Assembly (NCBI RefSeq): GCF_000203915.1
Contig: NC_008392.1
Coordinates: forward strand, 1,217,473-1,281,472
DNA length: 64,000 bases
From: Burkholderia ambifaria AMMD
GTDB taxonomy: Bacteria > Pseudomonadota > Gammaproteobacteria > Burkholderiales > Burkholderiaceae
Reading direction: 5' to 3'
Part shown: one piece after another, positions 1 to 9,392 of the stretch
How positions within the stretch are numbered: the first letter of the stretch is position 1
Layout: every line of letters begins with the position of its first letter
Translations under genes and position numbers: made by a program
The notes under the pieces: generated by a model
What the model was told of the DNA's origin: nothing
The model's input: only the letters and a program-made list of their open reading frames with translations
Databases searched by the model: none

Positions 1-1068
1 CTCGACGACCAGCAAAGCGGCTATTTCCTGCAGCTCAACATGGGCAAGCGCGGCGTCAGCGTGAACATGAAGGACGCGCGCGGCAAGGCATTCATGCAGC
101 GGCTGTGCGACTCCGCGGACGTGTTCATCGAGAACTACCGCCCAGGCGCGCTGGACAAGCTGGGGCTCGGTTATGCGGAGTTGTCGGCCCGCAATCCGGC
201 GCTCGTCTATTGCTCGATCTCGGCCTACGGACATACCGGCCCCGATGCGCATCGCGCGGGTTTCGGGCTGATCGCCGAGGCGAAGAGCGGCATCATGCAG
301 ATGGTCGGCACACCGAGCGAGCGGCCGCCGCTGCTGCGGATATCGCTCGGCGACATGTACACCGGCATTCATGCGGTCGCGGCCATCAACGCCGCGCTGT
401 TGGGACGCGTGAAGAGCGGCCGCGGACAGCACATCGACATGGCGCTGTACGACACGCTGGTCTCCATGCACGAATACGCGGTCCAGTGCTACACGCTGCA
501 AGGCGTGCTGCCCGAGCAGACCGGGCACGACATGCCGACTTCGACGCTCTACGGCGTGTTTCGCGCGGCGGACGGCGATCTCGTGATCGCCGCGCAGGTC
601 GACGATGCCTGGAAACGCTTCGCCATCCTGATCGAAGCGCATGGCGGGCCAGTCGGCTTCGGCGCCGACACGCGCTTTCACGACAGTGTCGGACGCAACG
701 CGCACCGCGTCGAGATCCTGTCGATCGTCGAGCCGTGGGTGGCCGCCCGTTCGGTTGCGTCGGTGCTCGACCTGCTCGATCGCATCGACGTGCCGTGCGC
801 GAAGGTACAACGCATCGACGAGGTACTGGCGGATCCGCAGATCCAGGCGCGCGGCATGATCGTCGAGCAGGAGCACCCGCGCTACGGCACGCTGCGCCTG
901 CCGAATCTGCCGTTCCGGTTCTCGGATTGCGATACGACGATTCGCGACGTCGCGCCCGATCTCGGCCAGCACAACGCCGACGTCGCCCGTTCGCTCGGGT
1001 TCGAGCCCGCTGAAATCGACGCGATGCAGGCCGATGGTGTTCTCTATTCAAAAGCGAGCCAACGATGA
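1..1068 (+). CDS. CaiB/BaiF family CoA-transferase, 5' end cut by window
   Basis: The frame is open from base 1, so the first codons lie outside the window; an internal ATG at 40 is not the true start. Family III CoA-transferases move CoA between carboxylic acids through an aspartyl-CoA thioester. The visible part carries the family hallmark NMGKRGVSVNM (usually N-x-GKRS) near the cut, the VFIENYRPGALDKLGLGY segment, and GLYD/ALYDTL-type helices. About 355 residues are visible, so roughly 40-50 N-terminal residues are missing compared with the usual ~400. It overlaps the next gene by 4 bp (ATGA), so the two are co-transcribed. The substrate cannot be read from the sequence. Confidence 0.9.
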   Translation, partial: LDDQQSGYFLQLNMGKRGVSVNMKDARGKAFMQRLCDSADVFIENYRPGALDKLGLGYAELSARNPALVYCSISAYGHTGPDAHRAGFGLIAEAKSGIMQMVGTPSERPPLLRISLGDMYTGIHAVAAINAALLGRVKSGRGQHIDMALYDTLVSMHEYAVQCYTLQGVLPEQTGHDMPTSTLYGVFRAADGDLVIAAQVDDAWKRFAILIEAHGGPVGFGADTRFHDSVGRNAHRVEILSIVEPWVAARSVASVLDLLDRIDVPCAKVQRIDEVLADPQIQARGMIVEQEHPRYGTLRLPNLPFRFSDCDTTIRDVAPDLGQHNADVARSLGFEPAEIDAMQADGVLYSKASQR

Positions 1069-1898
1069 CTGACCAGTACGCGGTGATCGGCAACCCGATC
1101 GGACACACGAAATCTCCGCTGATCCACGGCATCTTTGCGGAAGCGACGCGGCAGGACCTGCACTACTCGGCCATCGAAGGGCCGCTCGAGCCGGAAGGCG
1201 CGTTCGTCGACGTGGTGCGGGCATTCGCCGCGCGCGGCGGCAAAGGCATCAACATCACCGCCCCGTTCAAGCTCCAGGCGTTCGCGATGTCGGACGAACG
1301 CAGCGAGCGCGCGTCGCTCGCCGGCGCGGCCAATGCGCTGAAGTTCGAAGGCGGACGCATCCTCGCCGACAACTTCGACGGGATCGGGCTCGTGCGCGAC
1401 ATCGAAATCAATCTCGGCCTGCCGATGGCCGGCAAACGCGTGCTGATGCTCGGCGCGGGGGGCGCGGCGCGCGGGGCGCTGCTGCCGTTCCTCGCGGCCG
1501 GGCCGGCCGAGATGGTGATCGCGAATCGCGACGTCGACAAGGCGCGCGCACTGTCCGCGCAGGTCGCCGGACGCGGGCCGCTGGCGGCGTGCGGCTATGC
1601 CGATCTGGTCGCGATGGGACGTTTCGATCTGGTGGTCAACGCCACGTCGGCGAGCCTCGCCGGCGATCTGCCGCCCGTCCCGCCGGGCGTGTTCAGCCCG
1701 ACCGGGGCCGCATACGAGCTTGCTTACGGCAAGCGGCTGACGCCCTTTCTCCGGCTCGCACGCAATGCGGGCGTGCACCGCGTCGCGGACGGCGTCGGCA
1801 TGCTGGTCGAGCAGGCCGCCGAAGCGTTCGCGTGGTGGCGCGGCGTGCGCCCGGAGACGGCTACCGTGATCGAACGACTCACGGTCCCGCTCGATTGA
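1065..1898 (+). CDS. shikimate dehydrogenase family protein (AroE-like)
   Basis: 277 aa, the usual size of an AroE-type NAD(P)-dependent shikimate or quinate dehydrogenase. The N-terminal substrate domain has the TKSPLIH variant of the S-K-S-P-x-x-H motif and NITAPFK, whose Lys aligns with the catalytic Lys. NFDGIGLVRD supplies the catalytic Asp. The nucleotide-binding loop is GAGGAARG, followed by ANRDVDKA. The ATG overlaps the stop of the CoA-transferase gene (ATGA). Coupling to a CoA-transferase rather than to aromatic biosynthesis genes suggests a catabolic quinate/shikimate-like paralogue (AroE-like/YdiB group) instead of the housekeeping AroE. Activity on shikimate itself is inferred from family only. 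Confidence 0.85.
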   Translation: MTDQYAVIGNPIGHTKSPLIHGIFAEATRQDLHYSAIEGPLEPEGAFVDVVRAFAARGGKGINITAPFKLQAFAMSDERSERASLAGAANALKFEGGRILADNFDGIGLVRDIEINLGLPMAGKRVLMLGAGGAARGALLPFLAAGPAEMVIANRDVDKARALSAQVAGRGPLAACGYADLVAMGRFDLVVNATSASLAGDLPPVPPGVFSPTGAAYELAYGKRLTPFLRLARNAGVHRVADGVGMLVEQAAEAFAWWRGVRPETATVIERLTVPLD

Positions 1899-1945
1899 AT
1901 GCGGTGCGCGAGCGCAGCGCGCGCTCGCGTTCCGATTCGATACGG

Positions 1946-2833
1946 TCAGTGCTGAATACCCCAGCGTCGCACCGTCACACGCTCGAGCGTATCGAACACG
2001 AGATGCTCGACCAGCAGCCCGATCACGATGACGGCCGCGAGGCCCGCGAACACGCGGTCGGTGTACAGCTCGTTGCGGTTCTGGAAGATGTACCAGCCGA
2101 GCCCGCCCTGCCCGGCGCTCGCGCCGAACACCAGTTCCGCCGCGATCAGCGTGCGCCACGCGAATGCCCAGCCGACGCGCAGCCCCGACAGGATCGACGG
2201 CAGCGCGGCAGGCACCAGAATCAGCGCGATCTGCCGCGCGCCGGTGAGGCCGTAGTTGCGCCCGGCCATCTTCAGCGTGGCCGGCACGCCGGCGAAACCC
2301 GTGTACATGCTGAGCGCGAGCGGCCACAACACCGCGTGCACGAGCACGAACAGCAGGCTGCCGGTGCCGAGCCCGAACCACAGCAGCGCGATTGGCAGCA
2401 ACGCGATCGACGGCAGCGGATTGAACATCGCCGTGAGCATCGTCAGCACGTCACGGCCGATGCGCGTCGATACCGCGAGCGACGTCAGCACGAACGCGAA
2501 CACCACGCCGAGCGCATAGCCGCGCAGCAGCACCGACATCGAGACCCCCGTCTTCACGAGCAGTTCGCCCGACGCGATGCCTTGCACGAACGCGGCCTGC
2601 GTCGCGCCGACGGTCGGCACGAGCAGATCGTTCGCGACGATACGCGCGACGATTTCCCACGCGGCAATCAGCACGAACGCGACGACGACGCGCCGAAACG
2701 CGCTCGCCCCGGCGATGCGGCGCACCAGCGGCGCGGGTGCCGAACGTTCGGCGTCGGGCGGCGTATCGAGCGTGCGCACGTATTCGGCGCGAACGGGCGG
2801 CAGCGGCGGCAGAACCGGATCGATCGTGTTCAT
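1946..2833 (-). CDS. ABC transporter permease, sulfonate/nitrate/taurine type
   Basis: 295 aa inner-membrane permease of the SsuC/TauC (BPD_transp_1) family. A variable hydrophilic N-terminus of about 50 residues precedes roughly six membrane segments. The EAA-type coupling loop lies around GRNYGLTGARQIALILVP. ATG at 2833 was chosen because it overlaps the stop of the ATPase gene (ATGA), indicating translational coupling. It is the last gene of a four-gene operon read TauD-like, binding protein, ATPase, permease. Its partners point to uptake of an organosulfur compound such as taurine or an alkane sulfonate, which is an inference from neighbours. Confidence 0.92.
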   Translation of the reverse strand: MNTIDPVLPPLPPVRAEYVRTLDTPPDAERSAPAPLVRRIAGASAFRRVVVAFVLIAAWEIVARIVANDLLVPTVGATQAAFVQGIASGELLVKTGVSMSVLLRGYALGVVFAFVLTSLAVSTRIGRDVLTMLTAMFNPLPSIALLPIALLWFGLGTGSLLFVLVHAVLWPLALSMYTGFAGVPATLKMAGRNYGLTGARQIALILVPAALPSILSGLRVGWAFAWRTLIAAELVFGASAGQGGLGWYIFQNRNELYTDRVFAGLAAVIVIGLLVEHLVFDTLERVTVRRWGIQH

Positions 2834-3780
2834 GATGCCGTGGCCTCCGTGGTCTCCGTAGTCGATGCGGGATGCGTTCCGCTCGTCACGTCGGTATCGA
2901 ACAGCAGATGATGAATCCGCGCGACGCTGTCGCGGAAGTCGCCGCTGCCGATGCTGTCGAGCGAATAATCGTGGCTGTTGAGCTCCGCGCGCACGCGGCC
3001 CGGATGCGGCGATAGCAGCAGGATCCGGTTGCCGACGACGAGCGCCTCGTCGATCGAATGCGTGACGAACAGCAGCGTGAAGCGGAATTCGTCCCACAGG
3101 CGCAGCAGCTCTTCCTGCATCTTGCGGCGCGTAAGCGCGTCGAGCGCGGCGAACGGTTCGTCCATCAGCAGCACGCGCGGCTGCATCGCCAGCGCACGCG
3201 CGATCGCGACGCGCTGCTTCATCCCGCCGGACAGCGTATGCGGATACGCATCGGCGAACGCGCCGAGCCCGACCTTGTCGAGATAGTGCAGCGCACGCTC
3301 GCGTGCTTCGGCGCGCGACAGCTTCGCGGCGGCGCGCAACGGAAACGCGACGTTCTCGACGACCGTCTTCCACGGCGGCAACTGATCGAACTCCTGGAAC
3401 ACGACGATGCGGTCGGGGCCCGGCCCGTGCACTGGCTGGCCATCGAGCGCGATCGAACCCGACACGGGCTCGATGAAGCCGGCGATCGCCTTCAGCAGCG
3501 TGGACTTGCCGCACCCCGACGGGCCCAGCAGCACGAACCGGTCGCTGCCGTACACGTCGAAGCTGACCTGATGGGTCGCGCGGACGATCCGCGCACCGTT
3601 GCGGTATTCGAGGCTCACGCAATCGATCGCGAGCAGGCGCTCGCTGTGCGCGCCTGCCGGTGCGGCCTGCGGCGCGGGCCGGCGCGCGGCGCGTGCGTCG
3701 ATGGCGGGATGGGCGGCCGGCGCAGCCGCGCCGCGCGCCGCATACGGCGGCAACCCGATTCGGGGAGAAGTGGCGTTCAC
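2830..3780 (-). CDS. ABC transporter ATP-binding protein, SsuB/TauB type
   Basis: 316 aa if read from the GTG at 3780, which sits downstream of a weak AAGAG-like site; no ATG gives a complete domain without losing the N-terminus. Walker A is GPSGCGKST, the signature is LSGGMKQR, and Walker B is VLLMDEPF, with the H-loop in LLFVTHSIDEA. This is the canonical nucleotide-binding domain of sulfonate/nitrate/taurine importers. The first ~50 residues are a low-complexity Ala/Pro/Arg-rich extension not needed for the fold, so the exact start is uncertain. It couples to the permease by a 4-bp overlap. Confidence 0.9.
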   Translation of the reverse strand: MNATSPRIGLPPYAARGAAAPAAHPAIDARAARRPAPQAAPAGAHSERLLAIDCVSLEYRNGARIVRATHQVSFDVYGSDRFVLLGPSGCGKSTLLKAIAGFIEPVSGSIALDGQPVHGPGPDRIVVFQEFDQLPPWKTVVENVAFPLRAAAKLSRAEARERALHYLDKVGLGAFADAYPHTLSGGMKQRVAIARALAMQPRVLLMDEPFAALDALTRRKMQEELLRLWDEFRFTLLFVTHSIDEALVVGNRILLLSPHPGRVRAELNSHDYSLDSIGSGDFRDSVARIHHLLFDTDVTSGTHPASTTETTEATAS

Positions 3781-3904
3781 GATCGAAACTCTTGGCGGGA
3801 AAGCATCAACATACGGCTGCGCGGCGCGCGACCCAACCAACGATTGCGCATATCGAAACCGCGTCGACGCATAAGCATCGATCGCGACGTTGCAACGCCA
3901 TCGC

Positions 3905-4960
3905 TCAACTGCCGCCGGCCCTCGCCGGATCGTCGAAGAAGTAGTCGCGCCACGACTTCGGCTCGTTGCGGATCGCACCGGTGCGATACATGAACTGCGC
4001 GAGCTTCAGCGTGTTCTGCGGAGCCGTCTTGAACTGCACCTGCGGATTGCGCAGGATCTTCAGCAGCAATGCGCGATCGATCTTCGACCCGTTCACGCGG
4101 ATATAGGTGTCGGCCGCGCGCTCGGGATCGGCGGCGATCTGGCGAGCCGCGTCGGCGAGCGCGGCGACGAACGCACGGTACGTCTTCGGGTTGTCGTCGC
4201 GGAATTTAGCGGTCGCGTACAGCACTGTCGCGGAACTCGGGCCGCCGAGCACGTCGTAGGAATTCAGCACGATGTGCGCGTTCGGATTGCCCGCGAGTTC
4301 CTGCTCCTGGAACGGCGGATTGCCGAAGTGCCCGGTAATCACGTTGCTGTTCGCGAGGATCGCGGCCGTCGCATCGGGATGCGGGATCGCCTGGGTCAGC
4401 GGATCGAGCTTGTCGAACTGCTTGTCGCCCCACTGCTTCGCGGCCGCGTACTGCAGCACGCGCGACTGCACCGACACGCCGACGGCCGGCACCGCGATGC
4501 GGTCCTTCGCGCCCAGGTCGGCGATCGTCTTCACGTTCGGGTTGCTGCTGACGAGGTAATACGGAAAATTGCCGAGCGACGCGACGCCCTTCACGTTCTG
4601 CCGGCCGCGCGTGCGATCCCACACGGTCAGCAGCGGCCCGACGCCCGCACCGGCGATATCGACCGCGCCCGACAGCAGCGCGTCGTTCACAGCCGCCCCG
4701 CCCGACAGCCGCACCCAGTCGACCTTGATGTCGATGCCGGCCTTGCGCCCTTCCTTCTCGATCAGTTGCTGGTCGCGCGCGACGTTCAGCATCAGGTAGA
4801 CCACGCCGAACTGCTCGGCGATGCGGATGCGGCCTTCCGCGTGCGCGGCTTGCGGCGTGCCGGCGGCGGCGAACGCCAGCGCGGCGGTGAGCGTGGCGGC
4901 CAGCGCGCGGCGCGCGAGCCGGGTCGTGCGGCGCAGTGCCGGCGAAAGCGGAAACGACAT
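3905..4960 (-). CDS. periplasmic substrate-binding protein, SsuA/NrtA type
   Basis: 351 aa. A Sec signal peptide with a basic n-region (RRTTRLARR) and an Ala-rich core ends near AHA-E at about residue 41. The mature part is an NMT1/SsuA-like type II periplasmic binding protein: VVYLMLNVARDQQLIEKEG is the typical start and SGAVDIAGAGVGPLL the hinge segment. ATG at 4958-4960 is preceded by GGAG at good spacing. It lies between the TauD-like gene and the ATPase of the same operon. The ligand is expected to be an aliphatic sulfonate, taurine or sulfate ester, but ligand residues cannot be assigned by eye. Confidence 0.9.
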   Translation of the reverse strand: MSFPLSPALRRTTRLARRALAATLTAALAFAAAGTPQAAHAEGRIRIAEQFGVVYLMLNVARDQQLIEKEGRKAGIDIKVDWVRLSGGAAVNDALLSGAVDIAGAGVGPLLTVWDRTRGRQNVKGVASLGNFPYYLVSSNPNVKTIADLGAKDRIAVPAVGVSVQSRVLQYAAAKQWGDKQFDKLDPLTQAIPHPDATAAILANSNVITGHFGNPPFQEQELAGNPNAHIVLNSYDVLGGPSSATVLYATAKFRDDNPKTYRAFVAALADAARQIAADPERAADTYIRVNGSKIDRALLLKILRNPQVQFKTAPQNTLKLAQFMYRTGAIRNEPKSWRDYFFDDPARAGGS

Positions 4961-5007
4961 CGGAACTCCAGTCAGGATGGGGGCAGCGGGACGACGACGC
5001 GCGACGC

Positions 5008-5934
5008 TCAGAACGGCGCGTCGCCTTCGATCGTCGTGCGGTACAGCTTGCGGCGCAGATGGTCGGGCGTGCCGGCCGCGAGATGCATCAGCGAGCGGTT
5101 GTCCCAGAACACGAGGTCGTGCGCGCGCCAGTGGTGCCGATACAGATGCTCGGCACGCACGCTGTGCGCGAACAGTTCATCGAGCAGCGCGCGGCTTTCG
5201 TCTTCGGGCAGATCGACGATGCGCGTCGTGAAATGCTCGCTGACGAACAACGCCTTGCGGCCCGTTTCCGGATGCGTGCGCACGACCGGATGCACGACCG
5301 CCTCGACTTGCGCGATCTGCTCGGCAGACAGATTCGGCCGCCACGGGCTGCGCGCCTGCAGCTCGGCATAGCGGGCCAGATACGTATGCTCGGCACGCCG
5401 TCCTTCGACCGCGCGACGCAGGTGCGCGGGCAGCGTATCCCACGCGAGATGCATGTTCGCGAACAGCGTGTCGCCGCCTTCGGCCGGCAGCTCCTGCGCA
5501 TGCAGCAGCGAGCCGAGGCTCGGTTTTTCCTTGTACGACAGGTCGGAGTGCCAGAAATGGCCGGCGTCGCCGAGCCCGATCGGCCGGCCGTTCTCGACGA
5601 TGTTCGACACGATCAGCACTTCCGGATGCGCGGCCAGCGCGAACTGGTGCAGCACATGGATCTGCAGCGGGCCGAAGCGGCGGCTGAACGCGACGTGTTC
5701 GTCCGGCGTGATGCGCTGGTCGCGAAACACCAGCACGTGGTGGTCGAGATGCGCGCGATGGACGCGCGCGAAATCGGCGGCGCCGAGCGGTTGCGACAGG
5801 TCGATGCCAACGACTTCGGCGCCGAGCGGCGCATCGAACGGGACGATGTCGAATCGCTGCGCGCCGGCTTCCGGCGGCAACGCGGCCCGATGGCCGGCGG
5901 ACGTCGATGCGGCGCGGATGGCGGAAGTCGTCAC
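5008..5934 (-). CDS. TauD/TfdA family Fe(II)/2-oxoglutarate dioxygenase
   Basis: 308 aa, first gene of the organosulfur import operon, starting at GTG 5934 with AGGGG eight bases upstream. The 2-His-1-Asp iron triad is visible: H129 and D131 (HFWHSD) and H284 (NRSLMH), with R295 eleven residues later placed to bind 2-oxoglutarate. Family members oxygenate the carbon next to a sulfonate or sulfate, releasing sulfite or sulfate and an aldehyde (TauD on taurine, AtsK on alkyl sulfates). With an SsuABC-like importer downstream, desulfonation of an imported compound is the likely role; taurine versus alkylsulfate cannot be decided. Confidence 0.9.
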   Translation of the reverse strand: MTTSAIRAASTSAGHRAALPPEAGAQRFDIVPFDAPLGAEVVGIDLSQPLGAADFARVHRAHLDHHVLVFRDQRITPDEHVAFSRRFGPLQIHVLHQFALAAHPEVLIVSNIVENGRPIGLGDAGHFWHSDLSYKEKPSLGSLLHAQELPAEGGDTLFANMHLAWDTLPAHLRRAVEGRRAEHTYLARYAELQARSPWRPNLSAEQIAQVEAVVHPVVRTHPETGRKALFVSEHFTTRIVDLPEDESRALLDELFAHSVRAEHLYRHHWRAHDLVFWDNRSLMHLAAGTPDHLRRKLYRTTIEGDAPF

Positions 5935-6274
5935 GGTACAGCCCCTGATTCGGTAAAAATGCGAATCTACGAGCGCGTGCCGGATTGCGTCAACGAAGCG
6001 ATTCCGATACGTTTATCTGCTGCGGCGATAAGGATCGGTGCTCGAGCGACGGGCCGTGCCGGCCGGATCGCGCACCCATCTTGCACACCGCGTGTCCAGA
6101 ATTTACAAACCCGGTGGCGTCCGGCACCGCCCGCAGGGCGCCGAAGCCCGTGCCGCAAGGCCGCGGGGCCTGCCCCGAGCAGGCGGCACGCAGCTTGCTC
6201 ACATCGGCCCGGATATGGCGACGGCGACAGCAGTGGGACGCCGGCCGCCACCGGCAATCGCCTGGTCGTGAGCT
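5935..6274. other. intergenic region between divergent genes
   Basis: About 340 bp separate the divergent TauD-like gene and histidine kinase gene. It must hold both promoters. I see no strong repeat, hairpin or recognisable operator. The part near 5940-6060 is less GC-rich than its surroundings, as expected of a promoter region. Confidence 0.4.
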
Positions 6275-8503
6275 ATGACACCTGACTCTCCCCTGCTGGA
6301 ATCGGCCCTGATGCGGGCCGATCATTTCGTGCAGTTCTACGAATCCGACGAGCAGCTCGTGTCGGAGGTCGCGTCGTTCGCGGCCGATGCGTTGCGCGAC
6401 GGCGGCAGCGCGATCGTGATCGCCCGGGCCGACCGGCTCGCGGCGGTGCACGAACGCCTGGATGCGCTCGGCGCGGCAATCGGCCCGGGAGCCCGCGACC
6501 GGATCTTCATGTCAAGCGCGCAGGCGCTGCTCGACAGCTTCATGGACGGCGACCTGCCCGATCCGGCGCGCTTTCGCCGCTCGATCGGCCCGATCGTCGA
6601 AGCCGCGATCCGCGCGGGCCGCCCCGTGCATGCGTTCGGAGAAATGGTCTCGCTGCTGTGCGCGCAGGACCGGTACGCCGGGGCCCTGCGACTGGAAGCG
6701 TTATGGGACGAACTGATCGCGCGGTACCGCTTCTCGCTCTACTGCGGCTATTCGCATGACGCGTTTCCGAGCGCCGAGCAGTCGGAGATGTTCCGCCACG
6801 TGTGCTCGCTGCACCGCCGCATCCTGCCTGCCGCGTCGCTGCGCAACGACGAGAACGAGCTGCACCTGACACTGGCGCTGTCCCAGCAACGCTCGCGCGC
6901 GCTGAGCGACGAGATCCGCCGCCGCGAGGACGCCGAACAGCAACGCAACGGCGTCCTGATGCATGCGCCGTTGCCGATCGCGCTGCTGTCGGGCCCGGAG
7001 CACCGGATCGTGCTCGCGAATCACCGTTTTTCCGCGCTGTGCGGCCGGACCGACATCGTCGACCAGCCGCTGACGTCGGTGCTGCCCGGCGGCGATACGC
7101 CCGCGATCGTGCAGGCGCTTGAAACCGCCCGCGAGCAAGGCTGCTCGACGACGATCGGCGAGCACCACGACCGGCCCGAACCGGACGGCGCCGCCCGCGT
7201 GTACCGGCTGCATTTCAATCCGCAGCCGCTCGCCGAGGGGCTCGGCGTGATCGTCAGCGCGGTCGAGGTGACCGAGCACGTCGCCGCGCGCGAGAAGCTC
7301 GTCGCCGCGAACGCCGAGCGCGACCGGCTGCTGGGCGAATTGCGCGACGCGAACCAGGCGAAGGACCAGTTTCTCGCGGTGCTCGGCCACGAGCTGCGCA
7401 ATCCGCTGACGCCGATCTCGCTCGCGCTCGAGCTGATCCGCAACCGCGACGGCCAGGCGACGCCGAACGAGATCGCGATCATCCAGCGGCAGCTCGATCA
7501 CATGGTCCGGCTGATCGACGACCTGCTCGACGTGTCGCGCATCACGCGCGGCAAGATCACGCTGAAGAAAGAATCCTTGCGGCTCGCGGACATCGTCGAT
7601 CGCGCGGTCGAGGTCGCCAGCCCGCTGCTCGAGCAGCGCCGCCACCGCCTCCATGTCGACGCCGATCCCGACGCGCGTTGCCACGGCGACCCGGTGCGGC
7701 TGTCGCAGGTCGTCGCGAACCTGCTGACCAATGCGGCGAAATACACGATGCCGGGCGGCGACATCACCGTGCGCGCGACGCACGGCGTGGACGGCGCCGC
7801 GATCATCGAGGTCTGCGACAACGGCGCCGGCATTCCGCCCGACCGCCTCGACAGCATCTTCGAGCCGTTCTACCGGCTCGACGGCGAAACGAAGCAGGCG
7901 CACGGCGGCCTCGGCATCGGCCTCGCGCTCGTGCGCAGCCTCGTGAACCTGCATGGCGGCACCGTGCGCGCGGACAGCGCCGGCCCCGGCTGCGGCAGCA
8001 CATTTACGATCGCGCTGCCCGAATACCGGCCGAAAGCCGTGGCGGTGGTCGCACCGCAGCCGCCGCCGGGCATCCGCGAGTTGGCGCCGGGCAGCACGGG
8101 CCGGCGCGTGATGCTGGTCGACGACAACGAGGATGCCGCGTCGACGCTCGCGCAATGGCTGCGCGACGCCGGCCACGAAGTCGCCGTCGTGCACGACCCG
8201 GTGACCGCGCTGGCCGCCTACCGCGCGTACCGCCCCGACGTCGCGATCCTCGATATCGGGCTGCCGGTGATGGACGGCTACGAGCTGCTGCGGCGGCTGA
8301 AGGCGATCAACGAAGTGACGACGTGCATGTTCCTCGCGCTGACCGGTTATGGCCGCAGCGCGGATCGCGAGCGCTGCCTCGCGACCGGGTTCCTGCAGCA
8401 TTTCGTGAAGCCGGTCGATCCGGCCGCGCTGCATCTCGCGATGACGCTGCCCCGGCCGGGCGGCGATGCGCACGACGGCACGGGCGCGGAAGCCGGACGC
8501 TGA
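6275..8503 (+). CDS. hybrid sensor histidine kinase: MEDS-PAS-HisKA-HATPase-receiver
   Basis: 742 aa, cytoplasmic, no membrane segment. Residues ~13-175 form a MEDS sensor domain (HFVQFYESDEQLVSE opening, typical of methanogen/methylotroph DcmR-like sensors). A coiled segment and a PAS domain (~225-340) follow. HisKA carries the phospho-acceptor in LGHELRNPLTP (His ~372). The ATPase has N-box NLLTNAAKY, DNGAGIP and GGLGIGLAL. The C-terminal receiver has the acidic pair LVDDNED and phospho-Asp in AILDIGLPVMDG (~660). It ends in its own receiver and no response regulator with an output domain is adjacent, so its phosphorelay partner lies elsewhere. The start lacks a strong ribosome site; ATG 6311 is the alternative. 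Confidence 0.92.
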   Translation: MTPDSPLLESALMRADHFVQFYESDEQLVSEVASFAADALRDGGSAIVIARADRLAAVHERLDALGAAIGPGARDRIFMSSAQALLDSFMDGDLPDPARFRRSIGPIVEAAIRAGRPVHAFGEMVSLLCAQDRYAGALRLEALWDELIARYRFSLYCGYSHDAFPSAEQSEMFRHVCSLHRRILPAASLRNDENELHLTLALSQQRSRALSDEIRRREDAEQQRNGVLMHAPLPIALLSGPEHRIVLANHRFSALCGRTDIVDQPLTSVLPGGDTPAIVQALETAREQGCSTTIGEHHDRPEPDGAARVYRLHFNPQPLAEGLGVIVSAVEVTEHVAAREKLVAANAERDRLLGELRDANQAKDQFLAVLGHELRNPLTPISLALELIRNRDGQATPNEIAIIQRQLDHMVRLIDDLLDVSRITRGKITLKKESLRLADIVDRAVEVASPLLEQRRHRLHVDADPDARCHGDPVRLSQVVANLLTNAAKYTMPGGDITVRATHGVDGAAIIEVCDNGAGIPPDRLDSIFEPFYRLDGETKQAHGGLGIGLALVRSLVNLHGGTVRADSAGPGCGSTFTIALPEYRPKAVAVVAPQPPPGIRELAPGSTGRRVMLVDDNEDAASTLAQWLRDAGHEVAVVHDPVTALAAYRAYRPDVAILDIGLPVMDGYELLRRLKAINEVTTCMFLALTGYGRSADRERCLATGFLQHFVKPVDPAALHLAMTLPRPGGDAHDGTGAEAGR

Positions 8504-8559
8504 ACGCGGCCCGGTACATGCGCGCCGTAGACGGCGGGCGGCGGACGGCGGCGCGCGGC

Positions 8560-9270
8560 TCAGTTCTCCGATGAACAACGGACCGACGTCAGCCCGGCCG
8601 ACTCGAGAGTCCGGATCAGTTGCGGCAGCATCACGTCGGTGTTGGCCTGCTCGCGCCACTGCACGAGCAGTTCCTCCTCGCGCAGCGCACGCGCGACCGA
8701 TTCGTGAAAGCCGCGCGTGCGGCACGTGAATCCCGCGGCGTGCAGCCGGGTCGTCAGCCGCTCGCGCGCCGTCGAGCCGAGTTCGTATTCGACCGTGACC
8801 CGCGCCGTCCTGACGCCGCGCAGCCTTTCCTCGACCAACCGCAGCGGCCACACGACGAGCAATGCGAGCACGAGCCCGAGCGCGCCGAGCGACAACTGGC
8901 CGCCGCCGATGCACAGTCCGATCACCGTGACGAACCACAGCGTCGCTGCCGTGGTCACGCCGGAGACGAGGCCGTCGCGATGCAGAATTGCACCCCCGCC
9001 GATGAAGCCCATCCCGGTCAGGATGCCGAGCGGCAGCCGCATCGGGTCGATCACCGCAAACGCGCCCTCCGGCTTGCCGGCCTGCATCAGCAGCGCATTC
9101 ACCTGCAGCATCGCCAGGCACGCGGCGAGGCAGACAAGGATCGTCGTGCGCAGCCCGGCCGTCTTGCCGGCTTCACTGCGATCGAGGCCGACCAGCCCGC
9201 CCGCCACGAGCGCCAGCGCGATCCTGAAGAGGGCATCGGTCCAGTGAAGTACGACCGGCATCGGCTCCAT
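8560..9270 (-). CDS. MgtC/SapB family membrane protein
   Basis: 236 aa from ATG 9270, chosen because GGAGG lies five bases upstream; upstream in-frame ATGs at 9294 and 9282 lack such a site. Four to five N-terminal membrane segments contain the family signatures GGLVGLDRSEAGKTAGLRTT and GMGFIGGGAIL, followed by a C-terminal ACT-like soluble domain (~150-236). MgtC proteins support growth in low Mg2+ and within macrophages by modulating the F-type ATPase and polyphosphate or phosphate handling. It is convergent with the kinase gene. No Mg2+-responsive leader was recognised upstream. Confidence 0.9.
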   Translation of the reverse strand: MEPMPVVLHWTDALFRIALALVAGGLVGLDRSEAGKTAGLRTTILVCLAACLAMLQVNALLMQAGKPEGAFAVIDPMRLPLGILTGMGFIGGGAILHRDGLVSGVTTAATLWFVTVIGLCIGGGQLSLGALGLVLALLVVWPLRLVEERLRGVRTARVTVEYELGSTARERLTTRLHAAGFTCRTRGFHESVARALREEELLVQWREQANTDVMLPQLIRTLESAGLTSVRCSSEN

Positions 9271-9392
9271 GCGCGCCTCCATGCAAATCGTCATGCGAGA
9301 TGCGTCGCGGTACGACCGCGAACGACACTCCTGGGACGCAAGGTTCGAGCCCGGCCGCGCGTGCAATGCGCGACGCCACATCACGCCCTCGG

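Noticed and set aside
6701..9121. 806-codon open frame on the minus strand opposite the histidine kinase
   Set aside because: Its Arg/Asp/Gly/His-rich product is the antisense shadow of a well-supported kinase with intact motifs; long shadow frames are common at this GC content.
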